Shown here: one piece after another, positions 34,162 to 42,400 of the stretch
Position numbering within the stretch: position 1 is the stretch's first letter
Layout of the letters: every line of letters begins with the position of its first letter
DNA from: Streptomyces sp. NRRL B-1140
GTDB lineage: Bacteria > Actinomycetota > Actinomycetes > Streptomycetales > Streptomycetaceae
Reading direction: 5' to 3'
Assembly: GCF_001280065.1 (NCBI RefSeq)
Contig: NZ_LGEA01000089.1
Location: 1 to 64,000 of the forward strand
DNA length: 64,000 bases
Made by a program: the position numbers and the translations under genes
Notes under the pieces: generated by a model
What the model was told of the DNA's origin: nothing
Database searches by the model: none
The model's input: only the letters and a program-made list of their open reading frames with translations

Positions 34162-35565
34162 TCAGGCACTCGCCTCGGGCGTTTCCGGCAGGCCGGCGGG
34201 GTCGGGAAGCTCACGCGCGTCGGCCGCGAGCCGGTCGCCGATGTCGCGCAGTCCCGCGAGGTCGTGCACGTCTCCGGGCAGTGCGGCCACTTCCGTCACG
34301 GCCACCTCCGGGTGGAGCGCGGTGAAGCGGTCACGTGTGCGCTGCTCACGGGAGAGCAGCTGCATACGATCGGCGTGCAGCCTCAGCAGGCCTGCCGTGA
34401 GCTGGTCGACGGACCGCTCGGGGTCCTCCATGTGCTCCGTGTCCCCGGTGTGCTCGGTGTGCTCGGCGTTGTCGGCGGGGGAGCCACCTTCGGGAGCCGA
34501 TGCCCGAGCTGGTGTTCCGGGCGTGGGAGAGTCTGAACTGTCCTGTGCGTCGGGGGAGTTACGAAGTACTGCTTTCCCGTCCTCCTGATCCACAATGCCG
34601 GGCTCTTCAAGATTTTCCGCGGCGGCGAGCGCCCGCTCGGCCGACAGCCCGTCGGCGGCGCTGCCGTGCACCCGGTTGAGCACGAGCCCCGCCAGCGGCA
34701 TGTCCTCCGCGGCCAGCCGCTCCACGAAGTAGGCCGCCTCACGCAGCGCGTCCCGCTCCGGGGCCGCGACCACGAGGAACGCCGTGCCGGGCGCCTGGAG
34801 CAGCTTGTACGTCGCGTCCGCGCGGGTACGGAAGCCGCCGAAGGTGGTGTCCATCGCGGACACGAACGTCTGGACGTCCTTGAGGAGCTGACCGCCCAGC
34901 AGCTTGCCGAGGGTGCCGGTCATCATCGACATCCCGACGTTCAGGAACTTCATCCCGGCCCGGCCGCCCAGCTTCGCCGGAGCCGTCAGCAGCCGGATCA
35001 GCCGGCCGTCCAGGAACGAGCCAAGCCGCTTGGGCGCGTCCAGGAAGTCCAGCGCCGAACGGGACGGCGGCGTGTCGACGACGATCAGGTCCCATTCGTC
35101 CCGGGCGCGCAGCTGCCCGAGCTTCTCCATCGCCATGTACTCCTGCGTGCCCGCGAAGCCCGCCGAGAGCGACTGGTAGAAGGGGTTGCCCAGGATGGCG
35201 GCCGCCCGCTCGCGGTCCGCGTGCGCCTCGACGATCTCGTCGAAGGTGCGTTTCATGTCGAGCATCATCGCGTGCAGCTCGCCGCCCGCCGCGTCGTCGA
35301 TGCCCTTGACCCGGCGCGGGGTGTTGTCCAGGGAGTCGATGCCCATGGACTGGGCCAGCCTGCGGGCCGGGTCGATGGTCAGGACGACCACCTTGCGGCC
35401 CCGCTCGGCCGCGCGCAGCCCCAGCGCCGCAGCGGTCGTCGTCTTGCCGACCCCGCCCGAGCCGCAGCACACCACGATCCGGGTCTCCGGGTCCTCCAGC
35501 AGCGGATCGACGTCGAGCAGGCGCGCCGGCGTCAGACGGTGGTGGGCCGGGTCCGGACGGCTCAT
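34162..35565 (-). CDS. ArsA/Get3-like ATPase, second of pair
   Basis: A 467-residue P-loop ATPase starting at ATG 35565 (MSRPDPAHHRLTPARLLDVD). It has the deviant Walker A CGSGGVGKTTTAAAL, switch I TIDPARRLAQSMGI and switch II LIVVDTPPSRSALDFLD. A Glu/His/Thr-rich insert (ADNAEHTEHTGDTEHMEDPE) breaks the C-terminal part. Members of this family are annotated as ion-transporting or arsenical-pump ATPases, but no ArsB/ArsR is here; a dimeric targeting or chaperone role is more likely. It forms a pair with the next gene upstream through a minicistron. Confidence 0.9.
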   Translation of the reverse strand: MSRPDPAHHRLTPARLLDVDPLLEDPETRIVVCCGSGGVGKTTTAAALGLRAAERGRKVVVLTIDPARRLAQSMGIDSLDNTPRRVKGIDDAAGGELHAMMLDMKRTFDEIVEAHADRERAAAILGNPFYQSLSAGFAGTQEYMAMEKLGQLRARDEWDLIVVDTPPSRSALDFLDAPKRLGSFLDGRLIRLLTAPAKLGGRAGMKFLNVGMSMMTGTLGKLLGGQLLKDVQTFVSAMDTTFGGFRTRADATYKLLQAPGTAFLVVAAPERDALREAAYFVERLAAEDMPLAGLVLNRVHGSAADGLSAERALAAAENLEEPGIVDQEDGKAVLRNSPDAQDSSDSPTPGTPARASAPEGGSPADNAEHTEHTGDTEHMEDPERSVDQLTAGLLRLHADRMQLLSREQRTRDRFTALHPEVAVTEVAALPGDVHDLAGLRDIGDRLAADARELPDPAGLPETPEASA

Positions 35566-35711
35566 GACATCCCCTGCTTCCGACTCATGACGGGTGTTGC
35601 CTGTCGGTCCCGGCTCATGACACGCCCTGCTCGCGTGCTCGTCCGTGCCCGGTCTCGTCCGTGCCCGCTCATGACACGTCCTGTCCGCGTGCCCTGTCCG
35701 TCCCGGCTCAT
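35562..35711 (-). CDS. Repeat-built minicistron between the two ATPases
   Basis: From ATG 35711 to TGA 35562-35564 runs a 49-codon frame in which the block (G)RVMS(R/G) recurs: MSRDGQ, RVMSGHG, RVMSRDRQ, PVMSRKQ, GMS. Its ATG overlaps the stop of the upstream ATPase and its TGA overlaps the ATG of the downstream ATPase, ATGA at both ends. In-frame ATGs at 35711, 35672, 35618 and 35588 are spaced by 39, 54 and 30 nt. It may be a coupling device made by duplication of the junction rather than a functional peptide. Confidence 0.5.
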   Translation of the reverse strand: MSRDGQGTRTGRVMSGHGRDRARTSTRAGRVMSRDRQATPVMSRKQGMS

Positions 35712-36685
35712 GACACGCCCTGCTCGCGCAGCTCGCGGGCCAGTTCGTACAGCCCCGCCAGGTCCATGCCCTCGGCGAACAGCGGCAGTTCGTGCAGCGG
35801 CAGGCCCACCTCGGCCAGGACCGCACGCTGCTCGTGCTCCAGCGTGTACCGCTCGGCGTACTCCTCGGCCTGCGTGAGCAGCGGGTCCACCAGCCGCTCG
35901 GCGTGCCCCCCGCGCCGCGCCCCGCCGAGCCCGGCGGACGACAGGGACCGCGCGACAGTGGAACGCGGGACCGTCCGCAGGAGTTCCAGGTCGGTCTCGT
36001 CCAGTACCTCCGGCCGGACCATGTTCACGATGATCCGGCCCACCGGCAGCCGGGCCGAACGCAGCTCGGCGATGCCGTCCACGGTCTCCTGAACGGGCAT
36101 CTCCTCCAGCAGCGTCACCAGGTGCACGGCCGTCTCCGGCGACTTCAGCACCCGCATCACGGCCTGCGCCTGATTGTGTATCGGACCGATCTTGGCGAGA
36201 CCGGCGACCTCGTCGTTCACATTCAGAAAGCGCGTGATCCGCCCGGTCGGCGGGGCGTCCATGACGACGTAGTCGTAGGCGAACCGCCCGCTGCGCTCCT
36301 TGCGGCGCACCGCCTCGCACGCCTTGCCGGTCAGCAGGACGTCCCTGAGGCCGGGCGCGATGGTGGTGGCGAAGTCGATCGCGCCGAGCTTCTTCAGGGC
36401 CCGTCCCGCGCTGCCCAGCTTGTAGAACATCTGGAGGTAGTCCAGAAGGGCCAGTTCGGGGTCGATGGCGAGGGCGTACACCTCCCCGCCCCCGGGTGCT
36501 ACCGCGATCTTCCGTTCCTCGTAAGGCAGCGCTTCCGTTTCGAAGAGCTGCGCGATGCCCTGACGGCCCTCGACCTCGACGAGAAGCGTCCGCTTCCCCT
36601 CCGTGGCCAGGGCCAGCGCTAGGGCCGCGGCCACCGTGGTCTTGCCGGTACCGCCCTTGCCGCTGACGACCTGGAGCCTGCTCAC
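35708..36685 (-). CDS. ArsA/Get3-like ATPase, first of pair
   Basis: A 325-residue P-loop ATPase starting at ATG 36685 (MSRLQVVSGKGGTGKTTVAA), with deviant Walker A SGKGGTGKTT and switch II DYVVMDAPPTGRITRFL. It is shorter than the partner and lacks the charged insert. Two adjacent ArsA-like genes downstream of wblA are a conserved actinobacterial pair, perhaps forming a heterodimer. The function is unknown; an anion-pump role is not supported by neighbours. Divergent from the DUF4177 gene. Confidence 0.92.
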   Translation of the reverse strand: MSRLQVVSGKGGTGKTTVAAALALALATEGKRTLLVEVEGRQGIAQLFETEALPYEERKIAVAPGGGEVYALAIDPELALLDYLQMFYKLGSAGRALKKLGAIDFATTIAPGLRDVLLTGKACEAVRRKERSGRFAYDYVVMDAPPTGRITRFLNVNDEVAGLAKIGPIHNQAQAVMRVLKSPETAVHLVTLLEEMPVQETVDGIAELRSARLPVGRIIVNMVRPEVLDETDLELLRTVPRSTVARSLSSAGLGGARRGGHAERLVDPLLTQAEEYAERYTLEHEQRAVLAEVGLPLHELPLFAEGMDLAGLYELARELREQGVS

Positions 36686-36791
36686 GTATTCGAGCCTAAC
36701 CAGTCCGCGCCCGGGCTACGCGGGAGGCTGTGGACAAGCGGTGCGGTGGTGGGCCGCGAGCCCCTGCCCGCCAGGGGCTAGAGTCGGCCGC

Positions 36792-36950
36792 ATGACCAAG
36801 TGGGAATACTCGACTGTGCCGCTGCTCGTCCACGCCACGAAGCAGATTCTGGACACCTGGGGCGAGGACGGCTGGGAGCTCGTCCAGGTCGTGCCCGGGC
36901 CGAACAACCCCGAGCAGCTCGTGGCCTACCTGAAGCGGGAGAAGCAGTAG
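36792..36950 (+). CDS. DUF4177 small protein
   Basis: A 52-residue protein starting at ATG 36792: TKWEYSTVPLLVHATKQILD, then WGEDGWELVQVVPG and a C-terminal AYLKREKQ. The W-E-Y opening and GEDGWELV centre are the DUF4177 signature. Function unknown. Its stop TAG overlaps the GTG of the RidA gene by one base, so the two are coupled. Confidence 0.88.
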   Translation: MTKWEYSTVPLLVHATKQILDTWGEDGWELVQVVPGPNNPEQLVAYLKREKQ

Positions 36951-37411
36951 TGGGCGCCGTCGAGGCGAAGCTCGCCGAGCTGGGCCTGAGTCTGCCCGAC
37001 GTGGTGCCGCCGCTCGCCGCCTACCAGCCGGCCGTGCAGTCCGGCCCGTACGTGTACACCGCCGGGCAGCTGCCGATGGTGGAGGGCAAGCTTCCGGTCA
37101 CCGGCAAGGTCGGTGCGGAGGTCACCGCTGAGGAGGCCAAGGAGCTGGCGCGTACGTGCGCGCTGAACGCCCTGGCCGCCGTGAAGTCCGTCGCCGGTGA
37201 CCTGGACCGCATCGCGCGCGTGGTGAAGGTGGTCGGTTTCGTGGCCTCGGCCTCGGACTTCACCGGCCAGCCCGCGGTGCTGAACGGCGCGAGCGAGCTG
37301 CTCGGCGAGGTCCTCGGCGACAAGGGCGTGCACGCGCGCAGTGCCGTGGGCGTCGCGGTGCTGCCGCTGGACGCGCCCGTCGAGGTCGAGATCCAGGTGG
37401 AACTCGCGTAA
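36950..37411 (+). CDS. RidA-family protein (enamine/imine deaminase type)
   Basis: A 153-residue RidA/YjgF-like protein of the longer subgroup (LAELGLSLPDVVPPLAAYQP at the start). It has YVYTAGQLPMVEGKLPVTGK and RVVKVVGFVASASDFTGQPA, and ends GVAVLPLDAPVEVEIQVELA with the E/D in place of the usual final Glu site. RidA proteins clear reactive enamines made by PLP enzymes; whether this subgroup keeps that activity is uncertain because the conserved catalytic Arg is not obvious. Confidence 0.88.
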   Translation: MGAVEAKLAELGLSLPDVVPPLAAYQPAVQSGPYVYTAGQLPMVEGKLPVTGKVGAEVTAEEAKELARTCALNALAAVKSVAGDLDRIARVVKVVGFVASASDFTGQPAVLNGASELLGEVLGDKGVHARSAVGVAVLPLDAPVEVEIQVELA

Positions 37412-37502
37412 CACCCCCGGGGCCCGCCAGGTGGCCCCAGCTGCGCAATCCGGTCCCGGGGGCCACTCGAACATCCGCCCGTCACGGGATAGCCTCGCGC
37501 CC

Positions 37503-38372
37503 ATGGCGAACGGTCAGTGGTACCCCCCGGAGTGGCCGGACCGCATCCGCGCCCTCGCGGCCGGCACCCTCACGCCGGTGGCCCCCAAGCGCGCGGCCAC
37601 CGTCATGCTCCTGAAGGACACCGGCAGCGGCACGGCCGTCCACATGCTGCGCAGACGCGCCTCCATGGCCTTCGCCGGAGGCGCGTACGCGTATCCGGGC
37701 GGCGGTGTCGACCCGCGGGACGACGACCACCAGGTCCGCTGGGCGGGCCCCACGCGCGCGTGGTGGGCCGAGCGGCTCGGCGTCGACGAGACGGCGGCCC
37801 AGGCGATCGTCTGCGCGGCCGTGCGCGAGACGTACGAGGAGGCGGGCGTGCTGCTCGCCGGACCGGCGGCCGATTCGGTCGTCGGTGACACCACGGGCGC
37901 CGACTGGGAGGCCGACCGGGCGGCCCTGGTCGCCCGGGACCTGTCCTTCGCCCAGTTCCTGGACCGCCGCGGCCTGGTCCTGCGCTCCGACCTGCTGGGC
38001 GCCTGGACCCGCTGGATCACCCCGGAGTTCGAGGCCCGCCGCTACGACACCTGGTTCTTCGTGGCCGCGCTCCCCGAGGGGCAGCGCACCCGCAACGCCT
38101 CCACGGAGGCCGACCGCACGGTGTGGATCGCCCCGCGCGAGGCGGCGGCCCGCTACGACGAGGGCGAGCTGCTGATGATGCCGCCGACGATCGCGACCTT
38201 GCGCCAGCTGACGGCGTACGAGACGGCCGCCGGGGCACTCGACGCGGCCCGGGGGCGTGACCTCACGCCCGTCCTGGCCACCGCCCGCCTGGTGGACGGG
38301 GAGATCGTGCTCTCCTGGCCGGGCCACGACGAGTTCACCAAGCACATCCCGACCGGTGGAGCCACCGCATGA
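37503..38372 (+). CDS. Nudix hydrolase (NUDT19-like)
   Basis: A 289-residue protein starting at ATG 37503. The Nudix fold is visible in AATVMLLKDT, MAFAGGAYAYPGGGVDPRDD and the box REd-type segment AAVRETYEEAGVLL, with a long insert between the Gly-rich part and the REx2EE part as in NUDT19/CoA-type Nudix proteins. The C-terminal half (ITPEFEARRYDTWFFVAALP) is also typical. It overlaps the MBL-fold gene (ATGA-type, 4 nt). Confidence 0.88.
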   Translation: MANGQWYPPEWPDRIRALAAGTLTPVAPKRAATVMLLKDTGSGTAVHMLRRRASMAFAGGAYAYPGGGVDPRDDDHQVRWAGPTRAWWAERLGVDETAAQAIVCAAVRETYEEAGVLLAGPAADSVVGDTTGADWEADRAALVARDLSFAQFLDRRGLVLRSDLLGAWTRWITPEFEARRYDTWFFVAALPEGQRTRNASTEADRTVWIAPREAAARYDEGELLMMPPTIATLRQLTAYETAAGALDAARGRDLTPVLATARLVDGEIVLSWPGHDEFTKHIPTGGATA

Positions 38373-39199
38373 CGGACGCAAGCGCCCTTCCCGGCCGGCC
38401 CCGCGGCGGGGTCCTCTCGGGGCCCGCCACCGCGCGGGCCGTCAACGTCCTGGCCCCCAACGCGTCGGCCATGACCCTGGACGGCACCAACACCTGGATC
38501 GTCTCCGAGCCGGATGCGGACCTGGCCGTGGTGATCGACCCGGGGCCGCTGGACGACGGGCACCTGCGCCGGGTCGTCGCCACGGCCGAGCAGGCCGGCA
38601 AGCGCGTCGCCCTGACCCTGCTGACCCACGGCCACCCCGACCACGCGGAGAGCGCCGCCCGGTTCGCCGAACTGACCGGCACGCGCGTGCGTGCCCTCGA
38701 CCCGGCCCTGCGCCTGGGCGACGAGGGTCTGGCCGCCGGGGACGTGATCACCACCGGCGGGCTGGAACTGCGCGTCGTACCGACCCCCGGCCACACCGCG
38801 GACTCCCTGTCCTTCCACCTCCCCGCCGACCGGGCGGTCCTCACCGGCGACACGGTCCTCGGCCGTGGCACGACCGTCGTGGCCCACCCCGACGGCCGTC
38901 TCGGCGACTACCTGGACTCCCTGCGCCGCCTGCGCTCCCTCTCGGTCGACGACGGCGTCCACACGGTCCTGCCGGGCCACGGCCCGGTCCTGGAGGACGC
39001 CCAGGGCGTCGTCGAGTACTACCTCGCCCACCGCGCCAACCGCCTCGCCCAGGTCGAGACGGCCGTGGAGGACGGCTACCGCACCCCCGCGCAGGTCGTC
39101 GCCCACGTCTACGCGGACGTGGACCGCTCCCTGTGGCCGGCGGCGGAACTGTCGGTACGGGCGCAGATGGACTACCTGGAAGAACACGGGCTCATCTAG
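38369..39199 (+). CDS. MBL-fold metallohydrolase
   Basis: A 276-residue protein with the metal-binding LLTHGHPDHAESAARF motif, the following His in TPGHTADSLSF, Asp in AVLTGDTVLG and His in VLPGHGPVLEDA. The opening NAPNASAMTLDGTNTW-like segment (VLAPNASAMTLDGTNTWIV) matches the LACTB2-like group of endoribonuclease or glyoxalase-type hydrolases. It is coupled to the Nudix gene upstream. Substrate unknown. Confidence 0.9.
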   Translation: MTDASALPGRPRGGVLSGPATARAVNVLAPNASAMTLDGTNTWIVSEPDADLAVVIDPGPLDDGHLRRVVATAEQAGKRVALTLLTHGHPDHAESAARFAELTGTRVRALDPALRLGDEGLAAGDVITTGGLELRVVPTPGHTADSLSFHLPADRAVLTGDTVLGRGTTVVAHPDGRLGDYLDSLRRLRSLSVDDGVHTVLPGHGPVLEDAQGVVEYYLAHRANRLAQVETAVEDGYRTPAQVVAHVYADVDRSLWPAAELSVRAQMDYLEEHGLI

Positions 39200-39211
39200 G
39201 GCCCGGGGTCC

Positions 39212-39409
39212 TCAGGGCCGCGGCGCTTTGACGCCGTGCACGCGCGCGTACTCCCCGGCGAGCCAGGGGCCCAGATCGCCGACGTACGCCGCGAGCACGG
39301 CGTCGTCCCCGGCCGGCTCGTGCCCCAGGACGGCCGCGGCCGGGGCGGTAGCGCGGCAGGTACGGGCCAGGTCCTCGCCCGGCAGCGGTGTGCACAGGCA
39401 GGCGACGTT
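39212..39409 (-). pseudogene. Possible remnant of a small gene
   Basis: Read leftward from 39409 the frame NVACLCTPLPGEDLARTCRA continues to VLAAYVGDLGPWLAGEYARV and stops at 39212, with normal Streptomyces codon use. It has no usable start codon, because a terminator hairpin lies immediately upstream (39421-39453). It may be the 3' remnant of a gene or a small gene with an unusual start. No family recognised. Confidence 0.3.
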
Positions 39410-39420
39410 CCTTGACGACG

Positions 39421-39453
39421 TCGGGCCCCGTCTCGCGCGGAGACGGGGCCCGA
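39421..39453 (-). terminator. Strong stem-loop after crp
   Basis: TCGGGCCCCGTCTC (39421-39434), loop GCGCG, GAGACGGGGCCCGA (39440-39453): a perfect 14-bp stem 21 nt beyond the crp stop. Confidence 0.8.
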
Positions 39454-39474
39454 TGACGTACGGCGGGGTGCGCG

Positions 39475-40149
39475 TCAGCGTGAGCGCTTGGCGAGGCGCT
39501 CCACGTCCAGGAGGATCACCGCGCGGGCCTCCAGGCGGAGCCAGCCGCGCTGGGCGAAGTCCGCGAGGGCCTTGTTGACCGTCTCGCGGGACGCGCCGAC
39601 CAGCTGGGCCAGCTCCTCCTGCGTGAGGTCGTGCACGACGTGGATGCCCTCCTCGGACTGCACGCCGAACCGGCGCGACAGGTCCAGCAGGGCGCGGGCG
39701 ACGCGGCCCGGGACGTCCGAGAAGACGAGGTCGGACATCGCGTCGTTGGTCTTGCGCAGCCGGCGCGCGACGGCGCGCAGCAGCGCCGTGGCCACCTCCG
39801 GGCGGGCGTTCAGCCAGGGCTGGAGGTCGCCGTGGCCGAGGCCGAGCAGCTTGACCTCGGTCAGTGCGGTGGCCGTCGCGGTGCGCGGGCCCGGGTCGAA
39901 CAGCGAGAGCTCACCGATGAGCTCACCGGGGCCGACCACGGCCAGCATGTTCTCGCGGCCGTCGGGCGACGTGCGGTGGAGCTTCACCTTGCCCTCCGTG
40001 ACCACGTACAGGCGGTCACCGGGGTCGCCCTCATGGAACAGCGAGTCACCGCGGGCGAGGGTCACCTCACTCATGGAGGCGCGGAGCTCCGCGGCCTGCT
40101 CGTCATCGAGCGCCGCGAAGAGCGGATTGCGCCGCAGAACGTCGTCCAC
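39475..40149 (-). CDS. crp: Crp/Fnr-family regulator (Crp)
   Basis: A 224-residue cyclic-nucleotide-type regulator starting at GTG 40149 (VDDVLRRNPLFAALDDEQAA) behind GGAGAG. The cNMP-binding domain has EGDPGDRLYVVTEGKVKLHR and GELIGELSLFDPGPRTATA; the DNA-binding domain has LTQEELAQLVGASRETVNKA. Length and sequence fit Streptomyces Crp, which influences germination and antibiotic production. The longer frame to 40218 lacks a good start. Confidence 0.94.
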   Translation of the reverse strand: MDDVLRRNPLFAALDDEQAAELRASMSEVTLARGDSLFHEGDPGDRLYVVTEGKVKLHRTSPDGRENMLAVVGPGELIGELSLFDPGPRTATATALTEVKLLGLGHGDLQPWLNARPEVATALLRAVARRLRKTNDAMSDLVFSDVPGRVARALLDLSRRFGVQSEEGIHVVHDLTQEELAQLVGASRETVNKALADFAQRGWLRLEARAVILLDVERLAKRSR

Positions 40150-40355
40150 GAGTTCTCTCCTTGTCGACCTGCTCAGGGGATCTTGCTCCCCCATGTACCG
40201 AGGGACCGTGGTGCCCATTTTGTCGGGCGGTCCAAACAGTGTGATCTGTCACAAGGATGCCGCACACGTGTCCCGGGGTACGCGGCAGGGGTCCAATTGG
40301 GCGCCGATCTTCAGGGGCCGGGGCGGATGTCGGTGCCGGGCCTTAGGCTGGCCGG

Positions 40356-41513
40356 GTGTCCAAATCGCCGGTGAGAGCACAGGCCGAGGGGGCTGCGCGG
40401 GTGGTTGTACGTCGCGATTCCGCTGTGGGCGAACAGAGCCCCGATGGCGGTAGGAAAACGGCGAAAGAGAACAAGACGGACCCGGCGAGCAAGGCGGCGT
40501 CCGCGAAGAGGGCTGCTTCCAAGGGAACTGCTGCGAAGACGGCCGCTGCGAAGACGACCAAGTCGAAGACGGCTACGTCGAAGACCGCCACTTCCAAGAA
40601 GGCCGCTTCCGGGAAAGCCACCAAGAGTGCCGCCGTGAAGAAGGCGCCCGCCGCCAAGAAGGTCACCGTCGCGCCGAAGAAGGCCACGGCCCGTCTCAAG
40701 GGCACCGCCCCCGCCAAGACCGTCGTCCACCCGCCGGGCGACGAGTCGCGTACCGCCCTGGTCCGCCGGGCCCGCCGTATCAACCGCGAGCTCGCCGAGG
40801 TCTTTCCGTACGCCCACCCCGAGCTGGACTTCGCCAACCCCTTCCAACTGGTCGTCGCCACGGTCCTGTCCGCCCAGACGACCGACCTGCGCGTCAACCA
40901 GACGACACCCGCCCTCTTCGCGAAGTGCCCCACCCCTGAGGACCTGGCCGCCGCCAACCCCGAGGAGGTGGAGGAGATCCTCCGCCCGTGCGGCTTCTTC
41001 CGGGCCAAGACGAAGTCCGTCATAGGGCTGTCGAAGGCCCTGGTGGAGGAGTTCGGGGGCGAGGTCCCCGGCCGGCTCGAAGACCTGGTCAAGCTGCCCG
41101 GCGTCGGCCGCAAGACCGCGTTCGTCGTGCTCGGCAACGCCTTCGGCCGCCCCGGAATCACCGTGGACACGCACTTCCAGCGCCTGGTGCGCCGCTGGCA
41201 GTGGACCGGCGAGACCGACCCCGACAAGATCGAGGCCGCCGTCGGCGCGCTCTTCCCGAAGAGCGACTGGACGGATCTGTCGCACCACGTGATCTGGCAC
41301 GGCCGCCGCATCTGTCACGCCCGCAAGCCCGCGTGCGGGGCCTGCCCGATCGCTCCGCTCTGCCCGGCGTACGGCGAGGGCGAGACCGACCCGGAGAAGG
41401 CGAGGAAGCTCCTCAAGTACGAGAAGGGCGGCTTCCCCGGCCAGCGGCTGAACCCGCCGCAGGCCTACCTGGACGCGGGCGGCAAACCGGCGCCGCCGCT
41501 GGGGGCCGGATGA
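40356..41513 (+). CDS. nth: Endonuclease III with a Lys/Ala-rich N-terminal tail
   Basis: A 385-residue DNA glycosylase/AP lyase. Residues 135-370 are the Nth core: [17 protein letters not shown], the helix-hairpin-helix [15 protein letters not shown] with catalytic Lys, catalytic Asp in [10 protein letters not shown], and the iron-sulfur Cys set [17 protein letters not shown]. The first 110 residues are not part of the enzyme: they are nearly all Lys, Ala, Ser and Thr ([35 protein letters not shown]), like a histone H1 tail. GTG 40356 lies at the start of this open frame; shorter starts would still include most of the tail. Confidence 0.93.
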   Translation: MSKSPVRAQAEGAARVVVRRDSAVGEQSPDGGRKTAKENKTDPASKAASAKRAASKGTAAKTAAAKTTKSKTATSKTATSKKAASGKATKSAAVKKAPAAKKVTVAPKKATARLKGTAPAKTVVHPPGDESRTALVRRARRINRELAEVFPYAHPELDFANPFQLVVATVLSAQTTDLRVNQTTPALFAKCPTPEDLAAANPEEVEEILRPCGFFRAKTKSVIGLSKALVEEFGGEVPGRLEDLVKLPGVGRKTAFVVLGNAFGRPGITVDTHFQRLVRRWQWTGETDPDKIEAAVGALFPKSDWTDLSHHVIWHGRRICHARKPACGACPIAPLCPAYGEGETDPEKARKLLKYEKGGFPGQRLNPPQAYLDAGGKPAPPLGAG

Positions 41514-41695
41514 GCGACCCGCGTCACCGAAGGGGCTCGCTGCGCGGCCGGGCGGGCTCCCGGCACCACCCGGTGGATCCGATGCGCCGCCGCGCGAGCC
41601 CGGCGCGCCGCCCGTTCAGGGGATCCCGGGCGTTGGCGGAACGATCTCAGGACGCCCGCGCGTTGGATGCGGCAGGACGACGGGGGTGGCGATGA
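41510..41695 (+). CDS. Possible 61-residue Arg-rich protein between nth and the Nudix gene
   Basis: ATG 41510 overlaps the nth stop and the TGA at 41693-41695 overlaps ATG 41692 of the Nudix gene, so the frame links two genes with ATGA overlaps at both ends. The product is very Arg/Ala-rich ([20 protein letters not shown]), has no recognised domain and could be a byproduct of GC-rich sequence. Perfect junctions argue that it is at least translated for coupling. Confidence 0.35.
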   Translation: MSDPRHRRGSLRGRAGSRHHPVDPMRRRASPARRPFRGSRALAERSQDARALDAAGRRGWR

Positions 41696-42387
41696 CGCGT
41701 GCGAGCGACACACAGGGTGGCCCGGTGACGCTGAGCAAGGACGGGTTGCCCGGCTGGCTCGACCCCGTGGTGCACGCCGTCGAGACGGTCCGGCCGAGGC
41801 AGCTGAGCCGGTTCCTGCCTCCGGAGGACGGAGCGGGGCGGCAGTCCGCCGTCCTGGTCCTCTTCGGTGAGGGGGCGCACGGCCCGGAGCTGCTGCTCAT
41901 GGAGCGCGCGAGCTCCCTGCGCTCGCACGCCGGGCAGCCCTCCTTCCCGGGCGGCGCCCTCGACCCCGAGGACGGCGACCCCGGCGGTGACGGCCCGCTG
42001 CGGGCCGCCCTGCGCGAGGCCGAGGAGGAGACCGGTCTCGACCCCTCCGGCGTCCAGCTCTTCGGCGTCCTGCCCCGGCTCTACATCCCGGTCAGCGGCT
42101 TCGTCGTCACACCCGTGCTGGGCTGGTGGCGCGAGCCGAGCCCGGTCGGAGTCGTCGATCCGAACGAGACCGCCAGGGTCTTCACCGTCCCCGTGGCGGA
42201 TCTCACGGATCCGGCCAACCGCGCGACCACCGTCCACCCCAGCGGCCACCGAGGTCCGGCATTTCTGGTCGAATCAGCCCTTGTCTGGGGTTTCACGGCC
42301 GGGATCATCGACCGGCTGCTGCACTTCGCGGGCTGGGAGCGGCCCTGGGACCGCGAGAAGCAGGTCCCCCTCGACTGGCGCGCATGA
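41692..42387 (+). CDS. Nudix hydrolase, CoA-pyrophosphatase type
   Basis: A 231-residue protein starting at ATG 41692. It carries both parts of the CoA-pyrophosphatase signature: LLLMERASSLRSHAGQPSFP followed by GGALDPEDGD, and the Nudix box segment ALREAEEETGLDP. This motif pair is found in NudL/Pcd1-type enzymes that cleave CoA to phosphopantetheine and 3',5'-ADP. It precedes the MarP-like protease gene and is probably in the nth operon. Confidence 0.9.
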   Translation: MTRASDTQGGPVTLSKDGLPGWLDPVVHAVETVRPRQLSRFLPPEDGAGRQSAVLVLFGEGAHGPELLLMERASSLRSHAGQPSFPGGALDPEDGDPGGDGPLRAALREAEEETGLDPSGVQLFGVLPRLYIPVSGFVVTPVLGWWREPSPVGVVDPNETARVFTVPVADLTDPANRATTVHPSGHRGPAFLVESALVWGFTAGIIDRLLHFAGWERPWDREKQVPLDWRA

Positions 42388-42400
42388 CAGGGTGGCCTCC

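Noticed and set aside
34162..36685. Arsenic resistance operon
   Set aside because: The ATPases have ArsA-like P-loops, but there is no ArsB, ArsC or ArsR gene and the pair is a conserved core locus next to wblA.
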